Part shown: piece by piece, positions 1 to 9,067 of the stretch
Layout of the letters: each line of letters starts with the position of its first letter
Position numbering within the stretch: the first letter of the stretch is position 1
Assembly: GCF_000519205.1 (NCBI RefSeq)
Contig: NZ_JAFB01000026.1
Coordinates: 62,001-126,000, forward strand
Direction: 5' to 3'
Source: Amycolatopsis taiwanensis DSM 45107
GTDB lineage: Bacteria; Actinomycetota; Actinomycetes; Mycobacteriales; Pseudonocardiaceae
Length of the DNA stretch: 64,000 bases
Notes under the pieces: generated by a model
The model's input: only the letters and a program-made list of their open reading frames with translations
What the model was told of the DNA's origin: nothing
Databases searched by the model: none
Made by a program: the position numbers and the translations under genes

Positions 1-901
1 CGATATACGGCAGCGGCCGATCGAAAAGCCGATCGCATCGGCTCAACACCCGCAAATAGACGTCGGCGAAGTCGTCCCGTTCCGCCGCGTCGAGGGCCGG
101 GATGTCGGGCACCTGCCGGTGCGGTACCAGCAGCACCTGCACCGGCCACCGGGCAGCCGGCGGCACGAAAGCGGTCCAATGCTCGCCCTCGGCGACCACC
201 CGCGTGCCGACCTTGCGCTCGGCGGCCAGCACATCACCGAGGACCGGCCGCCCGTGCCGCTCCCGATAGGCACGGGCGGTCTCCAGCATGCGCCGGGTCC
301 GCGGGGTGACAAACGGGTAGCCATAAATCTGACCGTGCGGGTGATGCAAGGTGACACCGATTTCCTCGCCACGGTTCTCGAACGGGAAGACCTGTTCGAT
401 TCCATCCACAGTAGACAGTTCCGCGGTCCGGTCGGCCCAGGCGTCCATGACCGTGCGTACCCGCTCCGGAGGCAACCTGGCGAACGAGCCACCGTGGTCG
501 CTGGTGAAGCAGACGACCTCGCACCGTCCGCGCCCGGGTGCCGTCGGAACCAGCCCCAGGTCGTCCACTGTGGAAGGAGCACCGGAAACGGACTGCGAGA
601 AGGAGGGGAACCGGTTCTCGAACACGACCACGTCGTAGTCGGACTCCGGAATCTCGGTGGGTCTGCCCGGCCGGCTGGGACACAGCGGGCACAGGTCGGC
701 GGGGGGCTTGTAGGTGCGGGTCTGCCGGTGTGCGGCCATCGCGACCCACTCGCCGGTCAGCGGGTCGAGGCGGATCTCCGAGGCCGCCGCCACCGGAGGC
801 AGGTCGCGGGCGTCCACCGCGACTCGCGGAGCGGTGTCCGCCCGCTCGTCGAAGTAGATGATCTCCCTGCCGTCGGCGAGGTGCCGAACCGTGCGCTTCA
901 C
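1..901 (-). CDS. galT: Galactose-1-phosphate uridylyltransferase, 3' end outside window
   Basis: Leloir-pathway enzyme that exchanges UMP between UDP-glucose and galactose-1-phosphate; cytosolic. About 300 residues are visible and the C-terminus lies beyond the left edge. The active-site motif HPHGQIYGYP of the family, with the nucleotidylated His, is present around residue 215. A CPLC pair near residue 70 fits the N-terminal zinc site, and a PHRQVPDIPAL segment lies near residue 275. The start is GTG at 901 behind a GGAGG ribosome binding site. It lies 45 bases downstream of the DeoR-type regulator on the same strand, so the two probably form a galactose operon, with other gal genes expected off the left edge. 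Confidence 0.93.
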   Translation of the reverse strand, partial: MKRTVRHLADGREIIYFDERADTAPRVAVDARDLPPVAAASEIRLDPLTGEWVAMAAHRQTRTYKPPADLCPLCPSRPGRPTEIPESDYDVVVFENRFPSFSQSVSGAPSTVDDLGLVPTAPGRGRCEVVCFTSDHGGSFARLPPERVRTVMDAWADRTAELSTVDGIEQVFPFENRGEEIGVTLHHPHGQIYGYPFVTPRTRRMLETARAYRERHGRPVLGDVLAAERKVGTRVVAEGEHWTAFVPPAARWPVQVLLVPHRQVPDIPALDAAERDDFADVYLRVLSRCDRLFDRPLPYI

Positions 902-946
902 GCTTCCTCCGTGTTCCGATTCCGCGGCGGGACCGGCGCCGCCCGC

Positions 947-1744
947 TCAGTCCGCGCCGTCCACCTGCGCGATCAACAGCTCATCCACCTGTTCGGCCAG
1001 GATCTTTCGAGCGAGTTCCGGCAGACCGTCGTCGGTGACGACGACGTTCGCCTCGGCGAGATCGGCGATGGTGGATATCCCGGCAATCCCCCACTTCGTG
1101 TGATCGGCCAGCACGACCAACCTGCTTCCCGCCTCGACGAGCGCGCGGTTGGTCTCGCTCTCCGTCAGGTTCGGCGTAGTGAAACCCGCGCCATCGGCCA
1201 TCCCGTGCACGCCGAGAAAGACCAGGTCGAGATGTAGCCGCCGCAGGCTGTGGACGGCGACCGGGCCTACCAGCGCATCCGACGGCGTGCGCACCCCACC
1301 GGTGAGCACAACGGTGCAAGTGGGTTGCGAAGTCTCGTCGAGCACGTTCGCGACGCGGATGGAATTCGTGACGACGGTCAGTCCGGGCACCGAACCAAGT
1401 GCGCGCGCCAGCGTCCACGTCGTCGTGCCCGCCGAAATCCCGATCGCGGTACCCGGCCGGACCAGCGTCGCGGCCAACTCGGCGATAGCTTCCTTCTGCG
1501 CGCGCTGTCGGGCGAACTTCGCCTCGAAGCCAGGTTCGTCGGTGCTCTTACCCAGAACGGCCGTTGCGCCGCCGTAAACCTTCTCGACCAACCCGCGGCC
1601 GGCGAGCACATCGAGATCTCGACGAATGGTCATGTCCGACACGCCGAACCGGGCCACCAGCTCGCTGACCCGGACAGCCCCGGTTCGACGAGCTTCGTCC
1701 AGAATCGCCGCTTGCCGCTGCCGTGCCAGCACCGCAGCTCCCAT
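947..1744 (-). CDS. DeoR/GlpR-family transcriptional regulator
   Basis: Sugar-responsive DNA-binding regulator. The N-terminal winged helix-turn-helix contains the family signature VSDMTIRRDLDVL; the C-terminal DeoRC sugar-phosphate-binding domain contains GTTTW, VVTNSI, LTGG and the DHTKWG motif. Length of about 265 residues is normal for the family. The start is uncertain: ATG at 1744 leaves a short VLARQRQ lead into the HTH, while TTG at 1756 and GTG at 1747 are in the same frame. Its position immediately before galT suggests it controls galactose use, with a sugar phosphate as effector; this is inferred from context. Confidence 0.9.
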   Translation of the reverse strand: MGAAVLARQRQAAILDEARRTGAVRVSELVARFGVSDMTIRRDLDVLAGRGLVEKVYGGATAVLGKSTDEPGFEAKFARQRAQKEAIAELAATLVRPGTAIGISAGTTTWTLARALGSVPGLTVVTNSIRVANVLDETSQPTCTVVLTGGVRTPSDALVGPVAVHSLRRLHLDLVFLGVHGMADGAGFTTPNLTESETNRALVEAGSRLVVLADHTKWGIAGISTIADLAEANVVVTDDGLPELARKILAEQVDELLIAQVDGAD

Positions 1745-1804
1745 CACCGCCGTCAACTACACAAAACCCTACACGATCAAACATCATCGCGCGCGACCGT
1801 GTTG

Positions 1805-1853
1805 GAGCAATGAACGTTTGCTACGGACTATCCGTAGCAAACGTTCATTGCTC
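1805..1853. terminator. Perfect 23-bp inverted repeat, 3-base loop
   Basis: Arms 1805-1827 and 1831-1853 are perfect reverse complements around the loop CTA. The hairpin starts 5 bases past the stop codon of the histidine kinase gene and lies upstream of the DeoR-type gene, both on the minus strand. The position fits a terminator, but the stem is unusually long and not particularly GC-rich, and there is no T-tract. Confidence 0.7.
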
Positions 1854-1858
1854 GTGTT

Positions 1859-3304
1859 TCATCCTGGGGAGCCGGGCAGGCGGATGGTCATCAACGCGCC
1901 GCCCTCGGGGGCGCGGCCGGCATGCACGGTGCCGCCGCTTCGCTCGACGGCCTGCTTGACGATCGCCAGTCCCAGGCCGGAACCCGGCAGGGTTCGGGCC
2001 TCCGACGAACGGTAGAAGCGGTCGAACACCTTGGGCAGGTCGGCGTCGGCGATACCGGGGCCCGAGTCGGCCACCTCGATGACCGCGGTCCCGTCTCCCA
2101 GCGGATACATCTGCACCCGCACCGTCGATCCGGGCGGCGAGAACTTGACCGCGTTGTCGAGCAGGTTGAGCACGGCACGCTCCAGCGCGCTGGGGTCGGC
2201 GTTGAGCACCCACGGCTGGAGCGAAACGGAGAACTCGATCTCCGTGGCCCGCCGGCGCGCCCGATCGAGCGCATGCTCGACGACGTCCACCAGTTCGACC
2301 TGCTCGAACACCGCCGCGTCCTGCGCGTCCTGCTGCGCCAGGTCCACCAGGTCACCGATGAGCTGGGTCAGCTCGTCGAGCTGCGCCTTGATGTCCGCCT
2401 CGATCTCCGCGCGGTCGTTCTCGGACAGGTTCGGCGCGTCCGACCGGCTGGCCGCCAGCAGCAGTTCCAGGTTGGTGCGTAACGACGTCAGCGGTGTGCG
2501 CAACTCGTGGCCGGCGTCGGCGACGAGCTGCCGTTGCCGCTCCTGGGCTTCGGCGACCGTGCCGAGCATGGTGTTGAAGCTGTGGGTCAGCCGCGCCAAC
2601 TCGTCGTCACCACTGACCGGGATCGGCCGTAGATCGCCAGTCCTGGCCACGCGCTCGGTCGCATGTGTGAGCCGCTCCACCGGACGCAGCCCCGTTCTGG
2701 CCACCGCTGTCCCGGCCAGCGCGGCGATCAGGATCCCGCCGCCGCCGATCAACCCCAGCACCAGCGCGAGCTGCGACAACGTCTGCTGGGTCGCGTCCAG
2801 CGGCTGCGCCAGCACGAAGGCGACCCCGGGGGCGTACTGGTAGGGAACGGCCAGCACCCGGTAGCCCGCGACGGTGCGCAGCGACAGTTTCGACGCGCCC
2901 GAGGCCACCGCACGCTCGTCCAGCCCGATCGGGGGCCGGTTCGCGGTCAGCGCCGAGGGCTGGAGCACCGAGTCGCCATCCTCGCGGACGAGATCGAAAC
3001 GCATGTCGAACAGTTGCGTGACATACGTCGGCACACGCATGCCCCCGCTGTTGAGCACCAACGGGTCGTTGAGCACGCCGGTCGCCCGTTGCAAGAGGTT
3101 GTCGTCGACCTGCTTGTACAGGTTGAGGTCGACAGTCAGGTACGCGCCGATCGACACGAGCGCCATCACGACCGCGACACAGGCGGCGGCGAGCATCGAC
3201 ACCCGGGTACGCAGGGAGATCTGTCGCTTCGTGCCGTTTCGCCGTCCGCCGCTCGGGTTCTCGTGCGCAGCGGCCGTCGGTTCGCCAGTCAGGACGTGGC
3301 TCAC
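1859..3304 (-). CDS. MprB-like sensor histidine kinase
   Basis: Membrane sensor kinase of 481 residues. It has a TM helix at about 35-57, an extracytoplasmic sensor domain of about 110 residues, a second TM at about 175-200, HAMP, an H-box [12 protein letters not shown] with the phosphoacceptor His, an N-box [12 protein letters not shown]1 ADSGPGI, an F-box DRFYRS and G2 GSGLGLAI. All catalytic boxes look intact. It overlaps the response regulator stop by 4 bases (ATGA), so the pair is translationally coupled. The architecture resembles MprB-type envelope-stress kinases, but the ligand cannot be told from sequence. Confidence 0.93.
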   Translation of the reverse strand: MSHVLTGEPTAAAHENPSGGRRNGTKRQISLRTRVSMLAAACVAVVMALVSIGAYLTVDLNLYKQVDDNLLQRATGVLNDPLVLNSGGMRVPTYVTQLFDMRFDLVREDGDSVLQPSALTANRPPIGLDERAVASGASKLSLRTVAGYRVLAVPYQYAPGVAFVLAQPLDATQQTLSQLALVLGLIGGGGILIAALAGTAVARTGLRPVERLTHATERVARTGDLRPIPVSGDDELARLTHSFNTMLGTVAEAQERQRQLVADAGHELRTPLTSLRTNLELLLAASRSDAPNLSENDRAEIEADIKAQLDELTQLIGDLVDLAQQDAQDAAVFEQVELVDVVEHALDRARRRATEIEFSVSLQPWVLNADPSALERAVLNLLDNAVKFSPPGSTVRVQMYPLGDGTAVIEVADSGPGIADADLPKVFDRFYRSSEARTLPGSGLGLAIVKQAVERSGGTVHAGRAPEGGALMTIRLPGSPG

Positions 3305-3993
3305 GGTGGGGTTTCCCGTAACACGTAGCCGACCCCGCGCACCGTGTGGATGAGACGAGGCTCACCGTCCGCCTCGGTCTTGCGCCGCAGGTAGCCGACG
3401 TAGACCTCCAGCGCGTTGCCCGAGGTCGGGAAGTCGTAGCCCCAGACCTCTTCGAGAATCCGCCCCCGGGGCAGGACGTGCTTGGGGTAGGAGATGAACA
3501 GTTCCAGCAGCGCGAACTCGGTGCGGGTGAGGCTGATGTCCCGCTCGCCCCGGCGAACTTCACGGGTGCCCGGATTCAGGGTCAGATCGGCGAAGGTGAG
3601 CTTCTCGGCGTCGAGGCCGGTCTGCGCGTCGGGAGCGGCTCGCCGCAGCAGCGCACGCAGCCGGGCGAGCAATTCCTCGAGGGCGAACGGCTTGGGCAGG
3701 TAGTCGTCGGCCCCCGCGTCGAGGCCGGACACGCGATCGGACACGGTGTCCCGTGCGGTGAGCACCAGTATGGGCAGGTCGTCACCGGTGCTACGCAGGC
3801 GCCGGGCAACCTCGAGACCGTCCAGTCTGGGCATCATGACATCGAGGATCATCGCGTCCGGCCGGTCGGCCACCACCATCTCCAGCGCACGCGCACCATC
3901 ACCGGCCAGGTCGACCTGGTAGCCGTTGAACTCCAGCGAACGCCGGAGCGATTCGCGAACCGCCCGATCGTCGTCGACAACGAGAATGCGCAT
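3301..3993 (-). CDS. MprA-like OmpR-family response regulator
   Basis: DNA-binding response regulator of 230 residues. The receiver domain starts MRILVVDDD, with phosphoacceptor Asp in MILDVMMP and the switch Lys in DDYLPKPF. The C-terminal winged helix ends [13 protein letters not shown]. It is the first gene of a two-gene operon and overlaps the kinase by 4 bases. There is no clear Shine-Dalgarno before the ATG, so the mRNA may be leaderless. Phosphorylation by the overlapping kinase is expected. Confidence 0.94.
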   Translation of the reverse strand: MRILVVDDDRAVRESLRRSLEFNGYQVDLAGDGARALEMVVADRPDAMILDVMMPRLDGLEVARRLRSTGDDLPILVLTARDTVSDRVSGLDAGADDYLPKPFALEELLARLRALLRRAAPDAQTGLDAEKLTFADLTLNPGTREVRRGERDISLTRTEFALLELFISYPKHVLPRGRILEEVWGYDFPTSGNALEVYVGYLRRKTEADGEPRLIHTVRGVGYVLRETPP

Positions 3994-4052
3994 GTAGACA
4001 GTGTTACCGACACTTCTGAGACTCGGCTAAGAGCCGGCCGCATCGGAGCTGT

Positions 4053-4709
4053 TCAGAGCTGGTCGAGCAACCCTCCCCGGTACGCGAGCAGGGCGGCCTG
4101 GACGCGGTTCGCCGCGCCGATCTTCGAAAGGACCGCCGACACGTATCCCTTGACCGTGGCCTCCGACAGATGCAACTTCGCACCTATCTCCGCGTTGGAC
4201 AGGCCCTGGCCGATCAGACCCACGACCTCCCGCTCGCGATCCGACAAGGAGGCAAGGAGCTTGCGCGCGGGTTGCGCGGCCCGCTGCCCTTCACGATGCG
4301 CGCGAACCATCCGCACGGCCACCCCGGGATCGAGCACCGCCCCGCCGCGGGCGAGGTCACGCACCGCCCGCAGCAAGGCCGCCGGCTCAATGTCCTTGAG
4401 CAGGAAGCCGTTCGCACCGAGCCGCAGCGCGAGGCTCACGTACTCGTCCACGTCAAAGGTTGTGAGCATCGCCACGGCCGGTGCACCAGGCTGCGCGAGG
4501 ATCGCCCGCAACGCCCGGATGCCGTCGTCCGGTGTCCGCATCTTGATGTCGAGGAGCACAACGTCCGGGGCGAGCCGCCTGGCCGCCTCGACAGCCGATC
4601 TGCCGTCGCCGGCCTCGCCGACGACCTCGATGTCGGGCGCCCCGGACATCATCCCGCGCAGACTCGCCCGGACCAGTTCCTCATCGTCTGCGAACATGAG
4701 CTTGATCAA
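4053..4709 (-). CDS. Orphan NarL/LuxR-family response regulator
   Basis: Response regulator of 218 residues. The receiver contains DDEELVRASL and the phosphoacceptor in VVLLDIKM; the C-terminal LuxR-type HTH contains LSDREREVVGLIGQGLSNAE. The TTG start at 4709 is supported by GGGAGGG five bases upstream. No histidine kinase of the matching DesK/NarX type lies beside it, so its partner must be elsewhere. It sits 59 bases downstream of nothing co-oriented; the next gene on its strand (the MprA-like regulator) starts past its stop and could be read from the same transcript. Confidence 0.9.
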   Translation of the reverse strand: MIKLMFADDEELVRASLRGMMSGAPDIEVVGEAGDGRSAVEAARRLAPDVVLLDIKMRTPDDGIRALRAILAQPGAPAVAMLTTFDVDEYVSLALRLGANGFLLKDIEPAALLRAVRDLARGGAVLDPGVAVRMVRAHREGQRAAQPARKLLASLSDREREVVGLIGQGLSNAEIGAKLHLSEATVKGYVSAVLSKIGAANRVQAALLAYRGGLLDQL

Positions 4710-4931
4710 TGGAGCCCTCCCGCCGCTCGGGGAGCGGGATTTTCCGCATCCCAGCGTGACGGAAGGTTACCGACTAGTAGCGGAAGAGTCGATACGCGTG
4801 CGTCACGCACTGGCTCAACGCCAGTTGACCCACACTGACCTCGACGTCACAATCTGCGCCGACGGCCAGGCGGAGCCGATCACCATGCCGCGACCCCGAC
4901 CGGCCGGCAGACCGCTAGACTGCAGGCGCCA

Positions 4932-5004
4932 GCCCTCGTAGCTCAGGGGATAGAGCACCGCTCTCCTAAAGCGGGTGTCGCAGGTTCGAATCCTGCCGGG
5001 GGCA
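4932..5004 (+). tRNA. tRNA-Arg (anticodon CCU)
   Basis: A full cloverleaf can be folded. The acceptor stem GCCCTCG pairs with CGGGGGC (one G-U), the D-arm has GCTC/GAGC, the anticodon stem CCGCT/AGCGG carries loop CTCCTAA giving anticodon CCT, and the T-arm GCAGG/CCTGC carries loop TTCGAAT. CCA is not encoded. Partial copies of its 3' half at 6243-6290 and 11435-11456 mark it as the integration site of mobile elements. Confidence 0.95.
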
Positions 5005-5009
5005 CGCAG
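4962..5009 (+). repeat. att copy 1, within the intact tRNA-Arg 3' half
   Basis: This 48-base segment from the anticodon loop to just past the tRNA end is repeated at 6243-6290 with two mismatches, and its last part again at 11435-11456. Such repeats of a tRNA 3' end are the footprint of tyrosine-recombinase integration. This copy keeps the functional tRNA. Confidence 0.85.
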
Positions 5010-5023
5010 TTCGACCTTGTAAA

Positions 5024-5062
5024 ATCGGCCCCTGACCAGTGCAGATATGGTCAGGGGCCGAT
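5024..5062. terminator. 15-bp perfect hairpin downstream of tRNA-Arg
   Basis: Arms 5024-5038 and 5048-5062 are perfect reverse complements around a 9-base loop. The hairpin lies 20 bases past the tRNA and before the 3' end of the integrase remnant, so it could end transcription from both sides. It lies in element DNA, so it may have arrived with the element. Confidence 0.6.
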
Positions 5063-5123
5063 CATCTGGTGCTCAGCTTGAAGCAGCGTGGTGCGACTGT
5101 CTGTGCCGAATACGTGCCGAGAG

Positions 5124-5345
5124 CTACTCCCGCTTCGGGCCGCGGCCCAAGGTCGTCTGCACGTGCCGTTGGGCGATCTGGTCCTGCCCATCGAGGCACT
5201 TCGCGTGGACCTGCAAGAGCACGTCCACGGAGCGACCTGCCCACTCGGCAACCTTCGTCGGCGGCACGCCCCCGTTGAGCCAGGTGGACACGGCCGCGTG
5301 CCGAAGGTCGTAGGGGCGAGTGGCAAGCGGAGTCGCAGCGACGTT
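5124..5345 (-). pseudogene. Tyrosine integrase, C-terminal fragment, catalytic residues lost
   Basis: About 75 residues match the end of actinobacterial phage-type integrases: YDLRHAAVSTWLNGGVPP, VAEWAGRS, then VLLQVHAKCLDGQ. The active-site Arg in LRH is kept. The His expected in the usual GHS motif is Arg (AGRS), and the Tyr nucleophile expected in VYAKC is His (VHAKC). The N-terminal and core-binding parts are missing. A GTYSAQT tail typical of the end of such proteins lies nearby in another frame. The fragment cannot catalyse recombination. Confidence 0.8.
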
Positions 5346-5386
5346 GAAACGGCACATGACCCCCACGAATGATCAAGGTTGGCCAC

Positions 5387-5854
5387 TCATGGTCCGACCG
5401 TTACCGTGAAAATTAACCCAATCGAGTCCGCAGTCGTGGACGACACATAAAGAGTAGTGACAGTTATCCCGCCGATGCCAGCGGACCCTACAGCAAAAGT
5501 TCTTCCAAGTAGGGTGTCATCGAAGGTCGTGCATGCATTGCCCTGTGGATCAAGACATACGGTCCACGTGTTCGGAGTGACAGGCATAGAATTGGGGGTG
5601 ACATACAGTGTCTGAAATTGAGGAACTACATAAGGGATCGAAAGCTGACACGCAGTGAGGGGAGGCCCCGCGGCGGTCGTAGGACAGACTTCCATCCCTT
5701 GCAGGGGAACAGCTGCCATAGCATGGGATGCGACCACTACCCTGGTGGCAGCCGCGGGTACATCCCGAGTCGGGGCTGCACTACCGGAGGTGGGCGCTAC
5801 AAGGCCAAACAACAGGGGTATCAACGCCAGCAAAGTAAATCTGAAGCATTTCAT
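5387..5854 (-). CDS. Small secreted protein of unknown function
   Basis: About 155 residues. The N-terminus MKCFRFTLLALIPLLFG is a clear Sec signal peptide with a likely AxA-type cleavage near SGSAA. The mature part is Thr/Val/Pro-rich with four Cys (CPTT, TACQL, TVCLD, NACTT), which could form two disulfides, and looks like an all-beta domain. I do not recognise a family. ATG at 5854 has an AGATAGG sequence at good spacing; GTG 5863 and ATG 5860 are alternatives. Base composition is lower in GC than the chromosomal genes around it, fitting carriage on an acquired element. Confidence 0.6.
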   Translation of the reverse strand: MKCFRFTLLALIPLLFGLVAPTSGSAAPTRDVPAAATRVVVASHAMAAVPLQGMEVCPTTAAGPPLTACQLSIPYVVPQFQTLYVTPNSMPVTPNTWTVCLDPQGNACTTFDDTLLGRTFAVGSAGIGGITVTTLYVSSTTADSIGLIFTVTVGP

Positions 5855-6242
5855 AATCATCACCTATCTCTGGTACGTCATAACTACCCGCGTCCCAATG
5901 TCGTACCCGGCCTGTGCTGAACAGAAGAGCCGAAGGGCCCTCTCGAATAGGACCGGCGACCCAAAATATCCGCCGGGCCAGACCGAGAACGCCTGGCAGC
6001 GCAGCACCGCCCTACTTCGCCAAGCCCCGGCTCAAGGTCGGGGATTATTTCCTTGCGACGAACGTGCCGCGGCCGGTCGTCACGGTGACAAGACCAGGCT
6101 CGCGTGGTCTGGCGGCAGGTCAGCGCCTATTTTCAGGGGATAGCTGACCGGTGCCGAATACGTGCCGAAGCTGAGCTGCTAGACCAATGGCAGGACATAT
6201 CTGCGCAGGTCGAGACGCGGTAAAGGTCTGTTTCAGTTGCCT

Positions 6243-6290
6243 TCTCCCAAAGCGGGTGTCGCATGTTCGAATCCTGCCGGGGGCACGCAG
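6243..6290 (+). repeat. att copy 2 (tRNA-Arg 3' half duplicate)
   Basis: It matches 4962-5009 with two mismatches (T to C in the anticodon loop region and G to T in the T-stem). The 5' half of the tRNA is absent, so this is not a gene. It separates the two element remnants. A 28-base sequence at 6143-6170, resembling an integrase 3' end, precedes it and recurs at 11407-11434. Confidence 0.85.
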
Positions 6291-6365
6291 GCCAGAGGCC
6301 ATTTCGGCAGCTGATAGCCACTCCGCGTGGTGCCGTACGTGGTGCGAGTCACGCACTCTCGCACC

Positions 6366-7594
6366 ATGGCGGCCACCAGATCAGCGCGTTCCAAGCGCCA
6401 GCGAGGCGAGATCGAGGCGCTCCCGAGCGGCGGGCGCGCTCCGGGTCAAGCTGTACGCAGGTGTCGACCCGCTGAGCGGCCGACGTCACTACCTCCGAGA
6501 GACAATCTCGGCAGGCCCCAACGCCGAGGCCGAAGCCGAGAAGGTCCTGGTTCGGTTCATCAATGAGGTCCACGAGCGCCGCAACCCTCGAACCAGCGCG
6601 ACCGTGAACCAGCTTATGGACCGCTACCTAGAACTGCTGGACGTCGACACGACGACAAAGCAGCGCTACGAGGGGAATCATCCGGACCCACGTCCGTCCG
6701 CTGATCGGCAAGATGCCGATTGCGAGGCTGGACGCCGAGACCCTCGACTCGTTCTACCGGACTCTCCGCACCTGCCGTACCCACTGCGGCGGCCGGAAGT
6801 TCGTCCGAGCACCGCAAGACAGATGAGCACGAGTGCACCGAGAAGTGCCGCGCGCACAAGTGCAAGCCGCTCGCCGCGTCAAACCATCCGCAAGGTGCAC
6901 TGGTGCCTAAACGGCGCCTTCCAGGACCCGCTGCGCTGGAAGTGGATCACCGTCAACCCACTCGACCAGGCAGAGCCACCCACGTACTCGATGCCGAAAC
7001 CGTGGGACTGCTACGCGCCTACCGACAGCACTGCGACGCTCAAGCAGAACTGGTCAGCACCAAGGTGACGAAGACTGGCCGCGTGTTCTCGCCCTCCGTC
7101 GACCACACGACGTGGCTAAAGCCGAGCACGGTCTCACAGCGATACCGCCGCATGTGCAAGAACCTCGACTGGGACATGCACCTTCACCAACTACGGCGCT
7201 ACTCCGCGGCTACTCAGCTTGAGTTTCCGAAGCTGACCAGAAGGCAGCCAAGAGGCTCACTGGCCGGATGCCTCAGGCTCCAGTCACCATCGACGTACAG
7301 GGTAACGCCCGGACCGCGCCGAACAGGGAACCGGAGACCCCGTACCAGAAGATTGCCGCCGACCTTCGGGGAGCGATTCTGTGCGGAGCTTTACGGGTCG
7401 GCGACAAGCTTCCCCCAGTTGTCGAAATTGCAAACCGCTACAACGTCGCTCTTGGAACGGCACATCGAGCAATTGCCGAATTAAGGGAAGCGGGACTGAT
7501 AACCGCCAGCCGAGGACCCCGATCAGTTGTGGGTAATCCTTCGAAACCGTGTTTGCCCGGTGCGGATCCGGGAAAAACACTCCATGCAATCTGA
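6366..7594 (+). pseudogene. Tyrosine integrase with fused GntR-type tail, frameshifted and deleted
   Basis: Integrase homology runs through three frames. The AP2-like N-terminal part has VKLYAGVDPLSGRRHYLRET; a shift near 6680 leads to IGKMPIARLDAETLDSFYRT; another leads to HKCKPLAASTIRKVHWCLN. The catalytic part reads HLHQLRRYSAATQL and then jumps directly to ADQKAAKRLTGRM at about 7230, so the segment that should carry the GH motif and Tyr nucleophile is deleted. The in-frame tail (from about 7268) is a GntR winged helix with PYQKIAADLR, LPPVVEIANRY and TAHRAIAELREAGLI. In related integrases this tail is fused to the enzyme. The separate 108-residue frame from 7268 could still make a GntR-like protein, but its ATG looks internal. 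Confidence 0.8.
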
Positions 7595-7738
7595 CAGACT
7601 TCCTCGCTGACCACCAATGGCCCAGCACAGCCCATTTTGGCGACAGAAAATCACCTTACGTGTTCGGCCCCCTACTCTTGTCGTGTGGTCTTGCCAAAAT
7701 GTCAGTGAAACCCCTTTGAGGCCGTGCAGTCTAGCAGG

Positions 7739-9022
7739 ATGGCAGCTAGTCCACCCTCACGGCCGGAAGAGCTTCCCGAGCCAGATACTTCGAGTCCGAC
7801 CTACAGAATTCTTTCAAATCGGACGATCGCAATGTGTACCGCAGGATTAATCATCTTCGCTGGGCTGACATGTTGGCTGCTATTTCAACTTTACGGACAC
7901 GGCACCCCATCCGACCAGGCGCGGCTTGAAGGCGTTCGCACTGTAGGGACAATTGTGTTGGGCGCAGGCGGAGCCGTTGCGCTTCTCTTGACCGCGCGGC
8001 GCCAACAGACCGCCGAGCGTGACTTAGCAGCCAAAAGGTTCGAACTCGCCTTGCGCGAAAAAGCAAACGACGATATAAAATATGACGCCGCTGAGCGCAG
8101 GATCACAGAACTATACCTTAAGGCGGTCGAACAACTCGGTTCAGACAAGGCTCCAGTCCGACTAGCCGGACTTTACGCACTAGAGCGACTGGCTCAAGAC
8201 AACGAGCCGCAACGTCAGACAATATTAAATGTGATCAGCGCCTACTTGCGAATGCCCTACGGACTTCCGGGCGCATTTCCAGAAATGGAGACGGGTTCAG
8301 ATACACGCCGCGAGCAACAGCTTGGACTCCAAGAGCGGGAAGTTCGCATAACTGCGCAGCGGATAATTACGGAACATCTGAACCCCGACGGTGCCCCTGA
8401 GCGCTTCTGGCAGGAAATAGATCTCGACCTTAACAATGCAACATTGATCGATTTTTCCCTGCGGGGTTGCCAAATTAGAAGATCGAATTTTTCCAGGACG
8501 GACTTCACCGGAGAGGCCCTATTTTTGGGAGTTAGCTTTACAGAGGAAGCAAGGTTTGACGGCGCCACCTTTGAAAATGCGTGGTTCACGGACTCCAACT
8601 TCACGGGAAGCGTGCGGTTCGACAGAGCGAACTTTACTGGGGAGGCCAGGTTTGAAAACACGAGTTTCGCTGGCAATGTGACATTTAGGGAGTCGACATT
8701 CCTAAGCGAAGCTCGGTTTGACCGGTCGATTTTTACGGGAAGTACTGTTTTCAGTAAAGCAAATTTCTCACGCAACGCAAACTTCAGCGATGCGAGTTTT
8801 ATTGAAGACGCCTGGCTTCCTGGGGTAGCCTTCATTCAAGACGCTTACTTCAAGGGGGCAAAATTCTCCAGAGACGCCTGGTTCAATCAAGCGACTTTCA
8901 GCGGAAATACAACTTTCGAGAACGCGAGCTTTTCTGGCGACATCAGATTTGAGGATGCCACACTTGATGGAACGCCATATGAGCCGCCAGAACTAAATCC
9001 AAGACCGCTTGACCCTGACTAA
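7739..9022 (+). CDS. Membrane-anchored pentapeptide-repeat protein
   Basis: About 427 residues. Two TM helices lie near the N-terminus (around IAMCTAGLIIFAGLTCWLL and VGTIVLGAGGAVALLLTA). A charged helical region follows, with RLAGLYALERLAQDNEPQRQ, a motif common in actinobacterial membrane proteins of this type. The C-terminal half is a right-handed pentapeptide-repeat helix with A(D/N/R)F-type units such as NFTGEARFENTSFAG and ANFSRNANFSDASF, about 35 repeats. Function is unknown; such proteins are often found with defence or mobile DNA. ATG at 7739 and GTG at 7724 are both possible starts, neither with a well-spaced Shine-Dalgarno. Codon use is AT-richer than in flanking chromosomal genes. 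Confidence 0.85.
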   Translation: MAASPPSRPEELPEPDTSSPTYRILSNRTIAMCTAGLIIFAGLTCWLLFQLYGHGTPSDQARLEGVRTVGTIVLGAGGAVALLLTARRQQTAERDLAAKRFELALREKANDDIKYDAAERRITELYLKAVEQLGSDKAPVRLAGLYALERLAQDNEPQRQTILNVISAYLRMPYGLPGAFPEMETGSDTRREQQLGLQEREVRITAQRIITEHLNPDGAPERFWQEIDLDLNNATLIDFSLRGCQIRRSNFSRTDFTGEALFLGVSFTEEARFDGATFENAWFTDSNFTGSVRFDRANFTGEARFENTSFAGNVTFRESTFLSEARFDRSIFTGSTVFSKANFSRNANFSDASFIEDAWLPGVAFIQDAYFKGAKFSRDAWFNQATFSGNTTFENASFSGDIRFEDATLDGTPYEPPELNPRPLDPD

Positions 9023-9067
9023 CTTAGCACCGAGAACGCTATTGCCCAGCGGACGGCCAGCGAATTG

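Larger units (their letters stand above)
5010..6290. mobile_element. Remnant integrative element 1
   Basis: The 1.28-kb segment lies between the tRNA-Arg att site and the second att copy. It holds a C-terminal integrase fragment whose 3' end faces the tRNA, as in pSAM2-like elements, and one small secreted-protein gene. No replication, transfer or excision genes remain. The segment 5864-6242 holds no gene I can support. Confidence 0.75.

Noticed and set aside
6243..6290. Second tRNA-Arg gene
   Set aside because: Only the 3' half is present; there is no acceptor 5' strand or D-arm, so it is an att duplicate rather than a gene.
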